Positions 1 through 11,294 are shown, counted from the stretch's first letter. The stretch: DNA of 64,000 nucleotides from Pseudomonadota bacterium (GCA_026388315.1 JAPLKA010000045.1:1-64000), one strand, 5' to 3'. Notes: generated from the sequence alone by a model not told the origin. Translations and numbers: made by a program.

Positions 1-1
1 A

Positions 2-3000
2 AATCCGCCAAGGATTGCAGGAAGATGTACGGTATTTGCCAAGTCCGATATGATTCATCTCCAGCAGATTGCAACCCCTGATTATGAGATTGTAGCAGGT
101 CTGTGCTATGCGCTTGCGAGAAATTTCAAGAGTAATATTGCCAAAGGCAAGGACATCCAAAACCCTGTGGCATTCGTAGGAGGTGTTGCGGCAAATGCAG
201 GCATGAAAAGGGCAATCAGAGACGTTTTTGCCTTGCAGGATGGGGAATTTATCGTTCCTGAATATTTTACCTCTATGGGGGCTGTCGGGGCTATATACAC
301 AGTGCTCGATGATCCGACACTGAAACACACATTTACCGGATTCGAAAAACTGAATGACTTCCTGGCAAAGAAAGAAGCCGAAGAAGGGCATGAACCTTTA
401 TCGCTTTCAAAAGAAAACCTCCATGTTTCCTATGAAATGGTGAGCGTCTATACAAAAACAAGGGCATATCTCGGTGTTGATGTGGGATCTATCAGTACAA
501 ACCTTGTTTTGATCGATGAAAACAAAAATGTCCTTGCAAAAAGGTACCTTATGACTGAAGGAAGGCCCCTTGAGGCAGTGAAGAGGGGCTTTGCCGAACT
601 TGGAGAAGAGATAGGCGATTGTGTAGAGATCATCGGCGCCGGAACAACAGGGTCAGGAAGATACCTCACCGCCGATTTTATTGGCGCCGATATCGTGAGG
701 AATGAAATAACTGCCCAGGCAGAGGCAGCAATAAATATTGACCCTGAAGTGGATACGATTTTCGAGATCGGTGGTCAGGATTCAAAATATATAAGCATTG
801 ACAACGGTGTTATTATCGATTTCGAGATGAACAAGGCCTGCGCAGCGGGAACAGGCTCATTCCTCGAGGAACAGGCTGAAAAACTCGGTATTTCAATTAA
901 GGAAGAATTTGGGGAACTTGCCCTCTCATCAAAGAAACCTGTGAAAATGGGTGAGAGATGTACAGTCTTCATAGAGTCAGACCTCGTTCACCACCAGCAA
1001 AAGGGTGCAAGGACCGATGACCTTGTGAGCGGTCTTTCGTATTCCATCGTAACGAACTATTTAAATAAGGTAGTCGGGGACAGGAGGGTAGGGCGGAGGA
1101 TATTTTTTCAGGGAGGTACTGCCTTTAACAAAGGGGTTATAGCGGCGTTTGAAAAGGTGCTCAAAAAACCGATAAAAATCCCTCCTCACCATGACGTGAC
1201 CGGGGCAATAGGCGTTGCAATCCTTGCAATGAAAGAAAAAAACTGGGACAAGAGCAGTTTTAAGGGTTTTGATTTAAGTAAACGGCAATATGAGATCAAT
1301 ACATTTGAATGCAAGGGGTGCGAAAACCTTTGCGAAATAAGGAAAGTAACGGTCGAGGATGAGTCGCCGCTCTTTTACGGAAGCAGATGCGAAAAGTATG
1401 ATGTTGTGAGAAGGGTAGAGAAAAAAGGCATACAGGATCTTTTTAAAATCAGGGACGAAATCCTTCACAGCGTATACGACAAAGAGGTTACAGGCGGTGA
1501 GCCTATAGGCATACCAAGAATTTTGAATATGCTTGATTTTCTCCCTTTCTGGAAGGCATTCCTTTCTGAACTCGGTTTTACTGTAGTTCTTTCTGATGCA
1601 ACTAACAACAAGACGATCAAGGAAGGCGTAGAAAATATCATCGTTGAGTCGTGTTTCCCTATCAAGCTTGCCCATGGACACATTCTCAACCTTATGCGCA
1701 AAGGTGTCAAAAGGATTTTTATCCCCAGCGTAATAAATCTCAAAAGTCCTTCTAAGCATGTTTCGAATACATTTTCGTGCCCTTATGCCCAAACCATCCC
1801 TTATACGGTCAAGGCATCCATTGACTTTGAATCCTCGGGGGTCAAAATAGATTCTCCTATCGTCTATTTCGGAAGGAGCACCGAAGAGGTCTTGAAGAAC
1901 CTCACCAAATACGGCAAGACCCTGAAGAAAAACAAAAAAGAGGTTGAAAAGGCCTTCGACATTGCCATGAAGTGCCAGGAGATGTTTTATGAAAAATGCC
2001 AGGAGGCGGGCCTACAGTACCTTTCAAACCTTACTGAAAATGATAAAGTGATGGTCATAATCGGGAGACCATACAACAGTGTTGATCCTGGTGCCAATCT
2101 GAACATTCACAAAAAATTGATGGACCTCGGTGTAAAACCGATACCATTAGATATGTTGCCCTTAATGGAGGATGTAGAAACCGATGAAGACTTAAAGGAT
2201 ATGTACTGGGGTTATGGGCAGAAGATTTTAAGGGCAGCAAAGCTTTCAAAGAATCGTGATAATTTTTATGGTATATATATTACAAACTTCGGCTGCGGCC
2301 CCGATTCATTCATTACCCACTTCTTCAAAAAGATTATAAAAGGTAAGCCATTCCTCCAGCTTGAGATTGATGAACATAGCGCTGACGCAGGCGTTGTTAC
2401 AAGGCTGGAGGCATTTCTTGACAGCATAAAAAATGCAAAAAACCAAACAATATCCATACGGAAAAAGGTAATAAAATTCAGTACCGATGGTATAGGGAGA
2501 AAAATATACATCCCCCCCATGTGTGATCACTCCCTTACCCTTGCAAGCGCCTTCAGAGCTTGCGGGGTGGATGCCGAGGTTATGGAGGAATCAGATGAGT
2601 CGACCGTCTATTGGGGCAGAAAATTCACAACAGGCAAAGAGTGCTACCCCTGTATACTTACAACAGGTGATATGCTGAAAACCGTTAAGAAAGAGGGTTT
2701 TGACCCTGACAAGAGCGCATTCTTTATGCCATCAGGAGGGGGACCGTGCAGGTTCGGCCAATATCATAGATTCCACAGGTTGGTCCTTGATGAAATGGGT
2801 TTTGAAGGTGTTCCCATATATGCGCCAAATCAGGACTACAGATTCTACAATGAACTCAATATCCTTGGAAATAAATTTCCCAGATTAGCGTGGAGGGCTA
2901 TCGTAGCTACCGATCTCGTTATGAAGATGCTCCATGAAATAAGGCCATGTGAAGAGATTAAAGGAGAAACGGACAGGGTATACAAGGAAGCGCTTGCACA

Positions 3001-3679
3001 GATCACAGAGTCCATAGAGAAAAATGGCAATAGTCTTTTCGAAGTTCTCGAAGGCACAATGAACACATTTATCAACATAAAAAGAGACGATGTGGAAAAA
3101 CCTGTAGTTGGTGTAGTTGGCGAGATTTACATACGATCTAATCGTTTCAGCAACGATGACCTGGTGAGAAAAATTGAGGAATTCGGCGGGCAGGTATGGC
3201 TTGCACCGTTTACCGAATGGATAACCTACGTAAATTATATACACAGGTCAAGGGGCTTGAAGCTTGACAGTTTTAAAAACGTTTTAAAATTTTTCCTTAC
3301 AGAGCATATTCAGAGGAAAGATGAACACAGGATGGAAAAGGTCTTCGAAAAATATTTGAAGTACGGCGAAGAGCCAATGGTAAAAGATATTATTAAAAAG
3401 GCAAGTCCTTACCTCCACGTAAGTTTTGAGGGAGAGGCCATATTAAGTGTTGGAAAATCAGTCGATTTTTTTGATAAAGGTGTTTCAGGCATTGTAAATG
3501 CAATGCCCTTTACCTGTATGCCGGGAACAATATCAAGCGCTCTCATGAAACTGATTCAAAAGAAATATGATGTGCCGGTTATTAATGTGGCCTATGATGG
3601 TCAGGGCACCACAAACATAACTACACGTATAGAGGCATTTATGTATCAGGTAAAAGAACATTTCCAGAAGATGCGTTAA
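2..3679 (+). CDS. Acyl-CoA dehydratase/reductase activase, BadF/BadG/HgdC family (5' partial)
   Basis: ATP-driven activator of 2-hydroxyacyl-CoA dehydratase or benzoyl-CoA reductase-type enzymes. The frame is open to the window edge, and the residues before the first ATG (position 50) read RCTVFAKSDMIH, a conserved motif of the first ASKHA domain, so the gene starts upstream. Counting from that ATG, a second complete ASKHA domain begins at GVDVGS (142-147). Its two expected [4Fe-4S] ligands, Cys264 (NKACAAGTGSF) and Cys304 (GERCTVF), are present. After a Cys-rich linker, the C-terminal half (about 480 onward) resembles DUF2229 and HgdB-type dehydratase subunits. About 1,225 residues are visible; from memory family members reach about 1,400, so roughly 200 are missing. 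These large fused proteins are common in anaerobes and their exact substrate is usually unknown. The stop overlaps the stop of the convergent accA. Confidence 0.9.
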   Translation, partial: NPPRIAGRCTVFAKSDMIHLQQIATPDYEIVAGLCYALARNFKSNIAKGKDIQNPVAFVGGVAANAGMKRAIRDVFALQDGEFIVPEYFTSMGAVGAIYTVLDDPTLKHTFTGFEKLNDFLAKKEAEEGHEPLSLSKENLHVSYEMVSVYTKTRAYLGVDVGSISTNLVLIDENKNVLAKRYLMTEGRPLEAVKRGFAELGEEIGDCVEIIGAGTTGSGRYLTADFIGADIVRNEITAQAEAAINIDPEVDTIFEIGGQDSKYISIDNGVIIDFEMNKACAAGTGSFLEEQAEKLGISIKEEFGELALSSKKPVKMGERCTVFIESDLVHHQQKGARTDDLVSGLSYSIVTNYLNKVVGDRRVGRRIFFQGGTAFNKGVIAAFEKVLKKPIKIPPHHDVTGAIGVAILAMKEKNWDKSSFKGFDLSKRQYEINTFECKGCENLCEIRKVTVEDESPLFYGSRCEKYDVVRRVEKKGIQDLFKIRDEILHSVYDKEVTGGEPIGIPRILNMLDFLPFWKAFLSELGFTVVLSDATNNKTIKEGVENIIVESCFPIKLAHGHILNLMRKGVKRIFIPSVINLKSPSKHVSNTFSCPYAQTIPYTVKASIDFESSGVKIDSPIVYFGRSTEEVLKNLTKYGKTLKKNKKEVEKAFDIAMKCQEMFYEKCQEAGLQYLSNLTENDKVMVIIGRPYNSVDPGANLNIHKKLMDLGVKPIPLDMLPLMEDVETDEDLKDMYWGYGQKILRAAKLSKNRDNFYGIYITNFGCGPDSFITHFFKKIIKGKPFLQLEIDEHSADAGVVTRLEAFLDSIKNAKNQTISIRKKVIKFSTDGIGRKIYIPPMCDHSLTLASAFRACGVDAEVMEESDESTVYWGRKFTTGKECYPCILTTGDMLKTVKKEGFDPDKSAFFMPSGGGPCRFGQYHRFHRLVLDEMGFEGVPIYAPNQDYRFYNELNILGNKFPRLAWRAIVATDLVMKMLHEIRPCEEIKGETDRVYKEALAQITESIEKNGNSLFEVLEGTMNTFINIKRDDVEKPVVGVVGEIYIRSNRFSNDDLVRKIEEFGGQVWLAPFTEWITYVNYIHRSRGLKLDSFKNVLKFFLTEHIQRKDEHRMEKVFEKYLKYGEEPMVKDIIKKASPYLHVSFEGEAILSVGKSVDFFDKGVSGIVNAMPFTCMPGTISSALMKLIQKKYDVPVINVAYDGQGTTNITTRIEAFMYQVKEHFQKMR

Positions 3680-4635
3680 TTTTTATCCTGGAAAATACCC
3701 ATATTCCTGAATTTATCGTATCTTTGCTGCTTTAACTCATCTTGTGAAAAACGCATAAGTTCTTTCAAATGCCTTGATAAAGGCTCTCTTATGTTTGAAA
3801 AAGTCTGTTGCCAGTTCCTGTGGGCTCCCCCAAAAGGTTCTTTGATGACCTCATCTATTACTTTAAGCTTGTGGAGGTCATGTGAAGTCGGTTTAAGCGC
3901 ATCAGCAGCAAGGGACCCCTTTGAACCGTCTCTCCAGAGGATTGCCGCACAGCCTTCGGGTGATATGACCGAATAGGTAGCATTCTCCAACATGAGGATT
4001 TTGTTTCCCACACCTATTGCCAGCGCTCCCCCGCTCCCGCCTTCTCCGATAACAACAGTAATAACAGGAACGGCCAGAGAAAACATAAAAAGAATGCTTG
4101 AGGCAATCGCCTCTGCCTGACCTCTCTCCTCAGCGCCTACACCTGGAAAAGCGCCTGGTGTATCAATGAAGGTTATTACGGGTTTCCCCCATCTGTTGGC
4201 CATATCCATAACCCTCACGGCCTTTCTATAGCCGTCCGGATGGGCCATGCCAAAGTTTCTGTATGCCATTTCCCTTACATTTTTACCCTTCTGTTGTCCC
4301 ACAACGGCAAAGCTTATATCTTCGTAACTCGCAAAACCGGCGACAAGGGCAGGATCATCCTTAAACTTTCTATCCCCGTGAAATTCTGTAAAATCCGTAA
4401 ATATATTAGTGATATAGTCAAGTGTGTGCGGCCTGTCCAGATGTCTTGATACCTGCAATCTTTGCCAGTTTGTCAGATCGCCATATATCTCCTTTTCGAG
4501 TTTGGAGATTCTTTTTGACAATGTGGCAATTTCCTTAGCATAGCGGGGATCGTTGATGCCGTAAAACCTTTCTATCTCAAGCATCCTTCTTTCTAAAGGT
4601 TCAAGTTTCTTCTCAAAATCAAGATAGTATCTCAT
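3676..4635 (-). CDS. accA: Acetyl-CoA carboxylase carboxyltransferase subunit alpha
   Basis: Alpha subunit of the cytoplasmic carboxyltransferase that moves CO2 from carboxybiotin to acetyl-CoA, the first step of fatty-acid synthesis; it pairs with AccD, which is not in the window. The 319 residues match the usual length. The N-terminal region has the helical LEKKI-type segment, and the crotonase-like core carries HPDGYRKA, FIDTPGAFPG and the glycine-rich GEGGSGGALAI oxyanion-hole region. It is the last gene of guaB-guaA-dnaE-accA and its start overlaps the end of dnaE by 17 nt, suggesting translational coupling. It converges on the activase gene with overlapping stop codons. Confidence 0.96.
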   Translation of the reverse strand: MRYYLDFEKKLEPLERRMLEIERFYGINDPRYAKEIATLSKRISKLEKEIYGDLTNWQRLQVSRHLDRPHTLDYITNIFTDFTEFHGDRKFKDDPALVAGFASYEDISFAVVGQQKGKNVREMAYRNFGMAHPDGYRKAVRVMDMANRWGKPVITFIDTPGAFPGVGAEERGQAEAIASSILFMFSLAVPVITVVIGEGGSGGALAIGVGNKILMLENATYSVISPEGCAAILWRDGSKGSLAADALKPTSHDLHKLKVIDEVIKEPFGGAHRNWQQTFSNIREPLSRHLKELMRFSQDELKQQRYDKFRNMGIFQDKN

Positions 4636-7600
4636 CCGTTACCTCATCATATTCGATTCCTTCAGGGAAATGTTTCAGCAGAATATGCAACTTATTGTGA
4701 TCGATTCTTATATCGTGAACGTGTATCAGACGTTTTTCTCCGTTGAGCCGAAGTTCAATCGATACCTTTGATTTTCCCTTGATACTGAAAAGTACGTCTT
4801 TCAGCTTTTTCAGGTCATCTTTTTTGAAGATTTCGCAGTTGACTTTGATTGTCACCATCTTATCCATTTCACGGGTTATGTCTTCAAGGAGCGTTATATT
4901 TTTTGTCCTTATCTTGGCTGTTCCATCCTCTAATTTTTCCACCGATCCATTCACCACAAGAGGCTTATCGCTTTTGAGAATAGAAATATTTTTAGATAAC
5001 TGGTCAGGAAAAACAATGGCTTCAATAATCCCTTTCGTATCTTCAAGGGTGATATAGGCCATGCGGTCACCCCTTTTTGTGGTAAGCTCCCTGTAGCCGT
5101 TCACTATCCCTACAAAATCAATGTCATCAATTATATCAGACTCTTTAATCTTCTGGCTGTCATAACGGGTTATCTGTCTTATAATACGTTCATAAGGTTT
5201 CAGGGGGTGCTGGCTGAAATAAAAACCGAAGGCCTCTTTTTCGCCTTTAAGTATTTCATCGTGCGTGAGTTCTTCCATATCAGGTATATTGATTGTATTG
5301 TTGATGGCAAACTGTTCACCGAACATGTCCATCTGATCATAACCATTTTTCCCATCCTTTTTCTGGGGCTTATCAGTTTTTTCACGTATTACATGAAGAG
5401 CCTGGGATCTTTTCAGCCCCATAGCATCAAAACAACCTGACTTTGCAAGGCTTTCAAGCACCTTCTTATTCGCCTTTCTTGAATCGATTACGCTTAAAAA
5501 CTGTGCGAAAGAGCTGAATCCCCCCAACTCTTCCCTTACAGAGAGCATCAGGTCGATAGCTGCATCTCCAACGTTCTTGATACCCGACAAGCCATACCGT
5601 ATCTTTTTGTTACCCAGAATAGAGAATGGTTTATCGCTTTCGTTAATATCCGGCGGCAGTATTTCCACTCCTGATTCCCTGCATTCCGTAATATATTTAA
5701 TCAGTTTGTCGGTGTCATTTACTTCGCCCGTGAGCATTGCAGAGGTATAGTGAGTATAATAATGTGCCTTCAGATAGGCCGTTTGATAGGCGATGAGACC
5801 GTATGCCGTGCTGTGTGATTTGTTAAAGCCATACTCACCAAACCGTAAAATGACACTATAAATCTTTTCAGCCACATTCGGGGCAACATCGTTAGAAACG
5901 GCGCCGCTTACGAACTGTTCCTTGTATTTCTGAAGCACTTCCGGGGTCTTTTTACTCATTGCCTTTCTCAGGGCATCGGCATCTTTTAAAGAGAAGCCGG
6001 CAAGTTTTGATGCAATTTTCATAATCTGTTCCTGGTAAATAATGACACCATAGGTATCTTTCAATATTTCCTCAAGCATCGGGGTTTCGTATTTTACCAG
6101 AGAGGGATTATCCTTTCTCTTTATAAAGTCTTCTACCATCCCGCTCTTTAACGGTCCAGGCCTGTAAAGTGCTATGAGGGGCATGATATCTTCAAACTTT
6201 GATGGTTTGAGTTTTGTGAGCAAATCTTTCATCCCTCTGCTTTCAAGCTGGAATACACCTGATGTATCGCCCGAAGAAAGCAGCTCGTATGTTTTCGTGT
6301 CGTCTAAGGGGATATTTGTGATATCAATATCTATACCTTCAGATTTTAACAGTTTGTGCACATTGTCTATAAGTGTAAGGGTTTCCAATCCAAGAAAGTC
6401 AATCTTAATAAGCCCTATTTTTTCAATGGTCTTCATTGGATACTGGGTGACTGTTTCACCCTTCTGCCCTTTGTATAAAGGAAGGTACTCGGTGAGGGGT
6501 TTGTTTGAAATGACTATCCCTGCTGCATGGGTTGATGCGTGACGCGCAAGACCTTCGAGTACGATGGCATTATCGAGAAGTTCTTTGATTTTATCATCAT
6601 TCAGGTATAGTTCTTTGAGTTGCGGTTCTTCTTCTATAGAGCTTTTGATCCCCGTATTTGCATCAGGGATCAGTTTTGCAATCTTGTCTACCTCGGCATA
6701 AGGCATTCCCAGCGCCCTTCCTACATCTCTTACAGCGGCCTTCGATTTCATAGTTCCAAAGGTAATGATCTGGGCCACATTGTCTTTCCCGTATTTTTCT
6801 GTCACATACCTGATTACATCATCTCTGCCGTCCTTACAGAAATCAATGTCAATGTCGGGCATGCTGATTCTCTCCGGATTCAGGAACCTCTCGAAGATCA
6901 GGTCATATTTTATGGGGTCAATATCGGTTATGCAGAGGCAATATGCTATAAGGCTCCCGGCAGCAGAACCCCGTCCAGGTCCCACAGGGACACCGTGCGT
7001 TTTCGCATAGTTGATAAAATCTGCCACAATCAAAAAATAGCCGGCAAAGCCTGTCTTTTTGATTACATCAATCTCGTAATGGAGCCTCTCCCTGTACTTT
7101 TCAGATAAATCCCCGGAAAAACCAGGATAGGATGCTTTGATGGTATCGATTCTCTTATTGAAACCATCTACACATAACTCCTCAAAATAGTCATTCAATT
7201 CCAAGTTATTTGGTGGCGTAAATTCAGGGAAATGATATGTGCCTGTACTCATACTAACGTTACACATCTCTGCAATTTTTACCGTGTTGGAGAGGGCTTC
7301 GGGATATTGTGAAAAGGCACGTTCAAATTCATCGGGTGATTTAAAATAAAATTCTTCAGTCTTGAAGCTGAGCCTGTTCTGATCGTTTATCGTTTTCCCT
7401 GTTTGTATGCAAAGGAGCAGTTCGTGTGCCTTTGCTTCTTCCTTCCTCAAATAATGGCAATCATTCGTAGCTACGATTGGGATTCCGTAATGCTTCGATA
7501 AGCCGATAAGACCCTCATTTATCTTTTTCTGTTCAACAAGACCGTTGTCCTGGAGTTCAAAGAAGAGGCGGTCTCCAAACATGGAATAGTATTCCTCTAT

Positions 7601-8077
7601 TGTATCTCTTGTTTTCTTCTCATCACCCTTAAGGATCGAGTTTGGAATCTCACCTTTGATGCAGGCAGTCAAACAGATAAGACCCTCGTTATATGTTCTC
7701 AACAACTCCTTATCAATCCTTGGAACATAGTAAAAACCTTCAAGCTGGGCAAGGCTCATAAGTTTTATCAGGTTTTTGTATCCCTGGTTGTTCATGGAAA
7801 GGAGTATCACGTGATAGGCATTATCCACGCCTCTTATTCCTTTTTTATCAAAACGGGATTTTGGTGCAATATAGGCTTCACAACCAAGTATGGGCTTCAT
7901 ACCGAATTCTTTAGCTGCAAAGTAAAAATCAGCAACACCGAACATGTTGCCATGGTCTGTAATGGCACAGGCATTCATCTTATAAGAACTGGCAAGGTCA
8001 AAAAGCTGATCGAACCGTATAGCGCCGTCTAAAAGGCTGAACTGTGTATGTAAATGCAAATGGACAAATTCTTTCAT
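4619..8077 (-). CDS. dnaE: DNA polymerase III subunit alpha
   Basis: Replicative DNA polymerase catalytic subunit of 1,152 residues, the usual DnaE1 size. The N-terminal PHP domain opens with VHLHLHTQFSLLDGA and continues through ITDHGNM. The C-family polymerase active site includes GPGRGSAAGSL (about 367-377) and the aspartate motif PDIDIDF (407-413). The HSTAYGLIAYQTAYLKAHY helix follows, then a helix-hairpin-helix region and a C-terminal OB fold (FVGIVNGYRELTTKRGDRMAY). The start codon abuts the guaA stop with no spacer, so it is probably cotranscribed and coupled. Nothing is missing. Confidence 0.97.
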   Translation of the reverse strand: MKEFVHLHLHTQFSLLDGAIRFDQLFDLASSYKMNACAITDHGNMFGVADFYFAAKEFGMKPILGCEAYIAPKSRFDKKGIRGVDNAYHVILLSMNNQGYKNLIKLMSLAQLEGFYYVPRIDKELLRTYNEGLICLTACIKGEIPNSILKGDEKKTRDTIEEYYSMFGDRLFFELQDNGLVEQKKINEGLIGLSKHYGIPIVATNDCHYLRKEEAKAHELLLCIQTGKTINDQNRLSFKTEEFYFKSPDEFERAFSQYPEALSNTVKIAEMCNVSMSTGTYHFPEFTPPNNLELNDYFEELCVDGFNKRIDTIKASYPGFSGDLSEKYRERLHYEIDVIKKTGFAGYFLIVADFINYAKTHGVPVGPGRGSAAGSLIAYCLCITDIDPIKYDLIFERFLNPERISMPDIDIDFCKDGRDDVIRYVTEKYGKDNVAQIITFGTMKSKAAVRDVGRALGMPYAEVDKIAKLIPDANTGIKSSIEEEPQLKELYLNDDKIKELLDNAIVLEGLARHASTHAAGIVISNKPLTEYLPLYKGQKGETVTQYPMKTIEKIGLIKIDFLGLETLTLIDNVHKLLKSEGIDIDITNIPLDDTKTYELLSSGDTSGVFQLESRGMKDLLTKLKPSKFEDIMPLIALYRPGPLKSGMVEDFIKRKDNPSLVKYETPMLEEILKDTYGVIIYQEQIMKIASKLAGFSLKDADALRKAMSKKTPEVLQKYKEQFVSGAVSNDVAPNVAEKIYSVILRFGEYGFNKSHSTAYGLIAYQTAYLKAHYYTHYTSAMLTGEVNDTDKLIKYITECRESGVEILPPDINESDKPFSILGNKKIRYGLSGIKNVGDAAIDLMLSVREELGGFSSFAQFLSVIDSRKANKKVLESLAKSGCFDAMGLKRSQALHVIREKTDKPQKKDGKNGYDQMDMFGEQFAINNTINIPDMEELTHDEILKGEKEAFGFYFSQHPLKPYERIIRQITRYDSQKIKESDIIDDIDFVGIVNGYRELTTKRGDRMAYITLEDTKGIIEAIVFPDQLSKNISILKSDKPLVVNGSVEKLEDGTAKIRTKNITLLEDITREMDKMVTIKVNCEIFKKDDLKKLKDVLFSIKGKSKVSIELRLNGEKRLIHVHDIRIDHNKLHILLKHFPEGIEYDEVTDEILS

Positions 8078-9622
8078 CTATTCCCACTCGATTGTGCTTG
8101 GTGGTTTTGAGGATATATCATAGACTACCCTGTTGACCCCCGGCACCTCGTTAATGATCCTCCGTGCTACCGTATCAAGCACTTCATAAGGGATTCTTGC
8201 CCAGTCAGCGGTCATTGCATCTTCACTCTCAACGATCCTCAATGCAACCACATTGGCATATGTCCGTTCGTCACCCATGACCCCAACGGTATTTACCGGT
8301 ATCAATATGGCGAACGATTGCCAGATATGACGGAATTTCTCGTTTCTTTCCACTTCTTCTCTTACAATATTGTCAGCATCTTTCAGGATAGCAAGCCTCT
8401 CCCTGGTCACGTCACCGATAATCCTGATAGCAAGTCCCGGACCCGGGAAAGGTTGTCTGTAAACGATATTGTCGGTCAACCCAAGCTCTTTTCCCACGAT
8501 TCTCACTTCATCTTTAAAGAGTTCCCTTAAAGGTTCCAGAAGTTTCATCTTCATCTTCTTGGGAAGTCCGCCAACATTGTGATGGCTCTTGATTGTTGCA
8601 GAGGGACCCTTAAAAGAGGTACTTTCAATAACATCGGGGTATAAAGTCCCCTGGGCAAGGTATTGCATGTTTCCGATTCCAGACGCCTCTTGTTCGAATA
8701 TTTTGATAAAGAGTCTTCCGATGATCTTTCTTTTCTTTTCCGGGTCTCTCACCCCTTTGAGGGTTGCAAGAAATTTTTCTTCTGCATCTACATATTTTAA
8801 ATTGATATGAAGCTTACCTTTAAAGATATCAAGGACCTCTTCGGCCTCATTCTTCCTCAGTACCCCGTTATTCACAAAGACGCAGAGAAGATTGTCTCCA
8901 ATCGCCTTGTGGATGAGGGTTGCAACAACAGAGGAATCCACGCCGCCGCTCAATGCACAGAGCACCTTATTATTTCCGACTTCTGCACGGATTTTCTCAA
9001 TGGCCAATTCCACAAAAGACCTGGGTGAAAATAGCCCCTTTACCTTACAAATGTTATACAGGAAATTTTTTAATATCCGCTTTCCCTTCAGGGTATGATG
9101 TACTTCCGGATGGAACTGGACACCGTAAATTTTACTATCTGTTTTTTTGATTGCAGCATAGGGAGAATTATCTGAATGTGCCAGGATCTTAAACCCTTCA
9201 GGCATGTGGAAGATCCTGTCCTGATGGCTCATCCATATAATATCGCCATCCTTGACACCTTTAAAAAGCCCGTCCGGATCATCGAGGAAAATGTGTGCCT
9301 TCCCGTACTCCCTCTTTATTGATTTGTCGATCTCACCGCCGAAAAACTTTGTCATCAATTGCAAGCCATAGCATATACCGAGAATAGGTACCCTTAAAGC
9401 AAATATCTCCTCTTCACAGACGGGTGCATCCATTTCGGTGACGCTTCGCGGCCCGCCGGAAAGGATAATGCCTTTGGGGTTGAAAGCGTTTATCTTTTCA
9501 AGACTCATATTGTATGGATATATTTCACAATAAACACCGAGTTCACGCACCTTTCTTGCTATTAATTGCGTATATTGTGAGCCGAAATCCAGAATAAGAA
9601 CCGTTTCCTTATGGTAATCCAT
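8078..9622 (-). CDS. guaA: GMP synthase (glutamine-hydrolysing)
   Basis: Converts XMP to GMP with glutamine and ATP. The N-terminal class I amidotransferase domain has the nucleophile Cys84 in [10 protein letters not shown] and the histidine/glutamate pair in [11 protein letters not shown]. The central ATP-pyrophosphatase domain has the PP-loop [12 protein letters not shown]. The C-terminal dimerisation domain ends in the characteristic [11 protein letters not shown]. At 514 residues it is full length. It lies 76 bp downstream of guaB, which supplies its substrate, and directly abuts dnaE. Confidence 0.97.
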   Translation of the reverse strand: MDYHKETVLILDFGSQYTQLIARKVRELGVYCEIYPYNMSLEKINAFNPKGIILSGGPRSVTEMDAPVCEEEIFALRVPILGICYGLQLMTKFFGGEIDKSIKREYGKAHIFLDDPDGLFKGVKDGDIIWMSHQDRIFHMPEGFKILAHSDNSPYAAIKKTDSKIYGVQFHPEVHHTLKGKRILKNFLYNICKVKGLFSPRSFVELAIEKIRAEVGNNKVLCALSGGVDSSVVATLIHKAIGDNLLCVFVNNGVLRKNEAEEVLDIFKGKLHINLKYVDAEEKFLATLKGVRDPEKKRKIIGRLFIKIFEQEASGIGNMQYLAQGTLYPDVIESTSFKGPSATIKSHHNVGGLPKKMKMKLLEPLRELFKDEVRIVGKELGLTDNIVYRQPFPGPGLAIRIIGDVTRERLAILKDADNIVREEVERNEKFRHIWQSFAILIPVNTVGVMGDERTYANVVALRIVESEDAMTADWARIPYEVLDTVARRIINEVPGVNRVVYDISSKPPSTIEWE

Positions 9623-9642
9623 TATAAGAACCCCCGATAATT

Positions 9643-9670
9643 AAATTACAATAACCAAATTACAAATTCC
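9643..9670. repeat. Heptanucleotide tandem repeat in the guaB-guaA gap
   Basis: Four degenerate 7-nt units in register on the plus strand: AAATTAC, AATAACC, AAATTAC, AAATTCC. They fill the gap between the guaB stop and the guaA start. The 7-nt phasing matches that of other gap tracts in this window, although the unit sequence differs at each site. Function is unknown. Confidence 0.7.
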
Positions 9671-9698
9671 AAACAGTCGGATTAGCGGTATGAATATT

Positions 9699-11165
9699 TC
9701 ATTCAATTCTGTAATTAGGCGCTTCCTTGGTGATGATAACATCGTGGACATGGCTTTCCCTTAAACCGGCAGATGTTATCCTGATAAACCGGCCATTCTC
9801 CTGAAGCTCTTTGAGGTTCTGACAGCCCACATATCCCATTCCAGCCTTAATCCCGCCTATAAGCTGGTTGATGCATATCGAGAGGGAGCCCCTGTATGGA
9901 ACCCTGCCTTCTATGCCCTCCGGCACAATCTTTGATTCAATTTCGTTTTCATCAATGCAATATCTGTCTCTTGTTTTGCCTTCCTTCATTGCCTCAAGAG
10001 AACCCATCCCTCTGTAAACTTTATATGTCCTGCCCTGATACAGAACCATTTCACCGGGTGATTCATCGGCGCCTGCAAAGAGGTTTCCTATCATGACCGT
10101 GTCAGCGCCTGCAGCAAGGGCCTTTGTTATATCGCCGGAAAATTTTATGCCGCCGTCGGCAATGATAGGGATTCCATGTTTTTTAGCAGATTTTGAAACT
10201 TCAAATATTGCGGTTATCTGGGGCACTCCGATTCCTGCAATGATCCTGGTGGTGCATATTGAGCCTGGTCCAACCCCGATCTTCACCCCGTCACATCCGG
10301 CCTTTATGAGGGCCTCGCAACCCTCTTTTGTTGCAATATTTCCAGCAATTAATTGCACATCTTTAAAGTTTTTCTTTATCTCTCTCACAGATTCAATCAC
10401 ATTTTCTGAATGACCATGCGCCGTGTCAATGGCAATCACATCACAACCGGCTCTCAACAGTGCTTCAACCCTTGCATCCCTGTCTTTCGCTACACCAACC
10501 GCTGCACCAACACGGAGTCTACCAAAATGATCTTTACACGAGTAAGGGAATTTTCTCATCTTTTCAATATCTTTGATTGTTATTAATCCCCTGAGATTAA
10601 AGTCTTCGTCAACTACGAGCAGTTTCTCTATCTTGTGTTTATGGAGCATCTTTTTTGATTCTTCGAGACTGATTCCTTCTTTAACGGTGACAAGATTTTC
10701 CTTTGTCATCACATTCTCGACTTTCTCTTCAAAATTCGTCTCAAACCGTAAATCCCTGTTTGTTATGATACCTGCAAGCTTTTTCCCCCTTGTTACCGGT
10801 ATACCTGAAATCCTGTATCTCGCCATCAGGTCAAGCACATCCTTTATCTTGCGATCAGGAGATATTGTTATGGGATCAACAATCATACCGCTCTCAGATT
10901 TTTTAACCTTTTCCACCTCCTGGGCCTGCTCCTCAATGCCCATATTCCTGTGGATAATCCCTATGCCTCCCTCCTGGGCGATGCATATTGCAGTTTTAGC
11001 CTCGGTGACCGTATCCATAGCTGCGCTGAGAAGGGGTATATTCAATTTTATGCTGTTCGTAAGGTATGTCGATACATCGATATCCTTAGGCATTATCCTG
11101 CTGAGGGATGGAAGCAGAAGAACATCATCAAATGTAAGTCCTTCCCCAATATTGTTCTCTACCAT
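9699..11165 (-). CDS. guaB: IMP dehydrogenase
   Basis: NAD-dependent oxidation of IMP to XMP, the committed step of GMP synthesis. The 488 residues show the TIM barrel start ([10 protein letters not shown]) and a tandem CBS-domain insert at about residues 95-205. The catalytic loop is [18 protein letters not shown] with its nucleophilic Cys, and the mobile flap region carries YRGMGS. The start at 11165 is supported by AGGAG eight bases upstream. It is first in the guaB-guaA-dnaE-accA operon, so its promoter should lie in the 11166-11250 gap; I see no convincing sigma-70 hexamer pair there on this strand. Confidence 0.97.
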   Translation of the reverse strand: MVENNIGEGLTFDDVLLLPSLSRIMPKDIDVSTYLTNSIKLNIPLLSAAMDTVTEAKTAICIAQEGGIGIIHRNMGIEEQAQEVEKVKKSESGMIVDPITISPDRKIKDVLDLMARYRISGIPVTRGKKLAGIITNRDLRFETNFEEKVENVMTKENLVTVKEGISLEESKKMLHKHKIEKLLVVDEDFNLRGLITIKDIEKMRKFPYSCKDHFGRLRVGAAVGVAKDRDARVEALLRAGCDVIAIDTAHGHSENVIESVREIKKNFKDVQLIAGNIATKEGCEALIKAGCDGVKIGVGPGSICTTRIIAGIGVPQITAIFEVSKSAKKHGIPIIADGGIKFSGDITKALAAGADTVMIGNLFAGADESPGEMVLYQGRTYKVYRGMGSLEAMKEGKTRDRYCIDENEIESKIVPEGIEGRVPYRGSLSICINQLIGGIKAGMGYVGCQNLKELQENGRFIRITSAGLRESHVHDVIITKEAPNYRIE

Positions 11166-11266
11166 AGTATACTCCTTTTAATGTTCTAAAATATTAAATG
11201 TAGACCTCTTTTTTTACACGCGGATTCAGGTAGTTATAATAAATTCATTGCTTGTATACTGTTGGC

Positions 11267-11294
11267 TTGCCATTTTATATTGGATTAGTATAAT
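11267..11294 (+). promoter_or_regulatory. Sigma-70-type promoter for oppDF
   Basis: TTGCCA (11267-11272), a 16-nt spacer, then a perfect TATAAT (11289-11294). Transcription would start near 11301, upstream of the ATG at 11326. The promoter lies inside the longest possible oppD reading frame (from 11248), which argues that the 26 extra N-terminal codons are not translated. Confidence 0.65.

Noticed and set aside
1274-1792. 172-codon antisense frame within the activase gene
   Set aside because: It has no recognisable domain or RBS and mirrors conserved coding sequence on the other strand.
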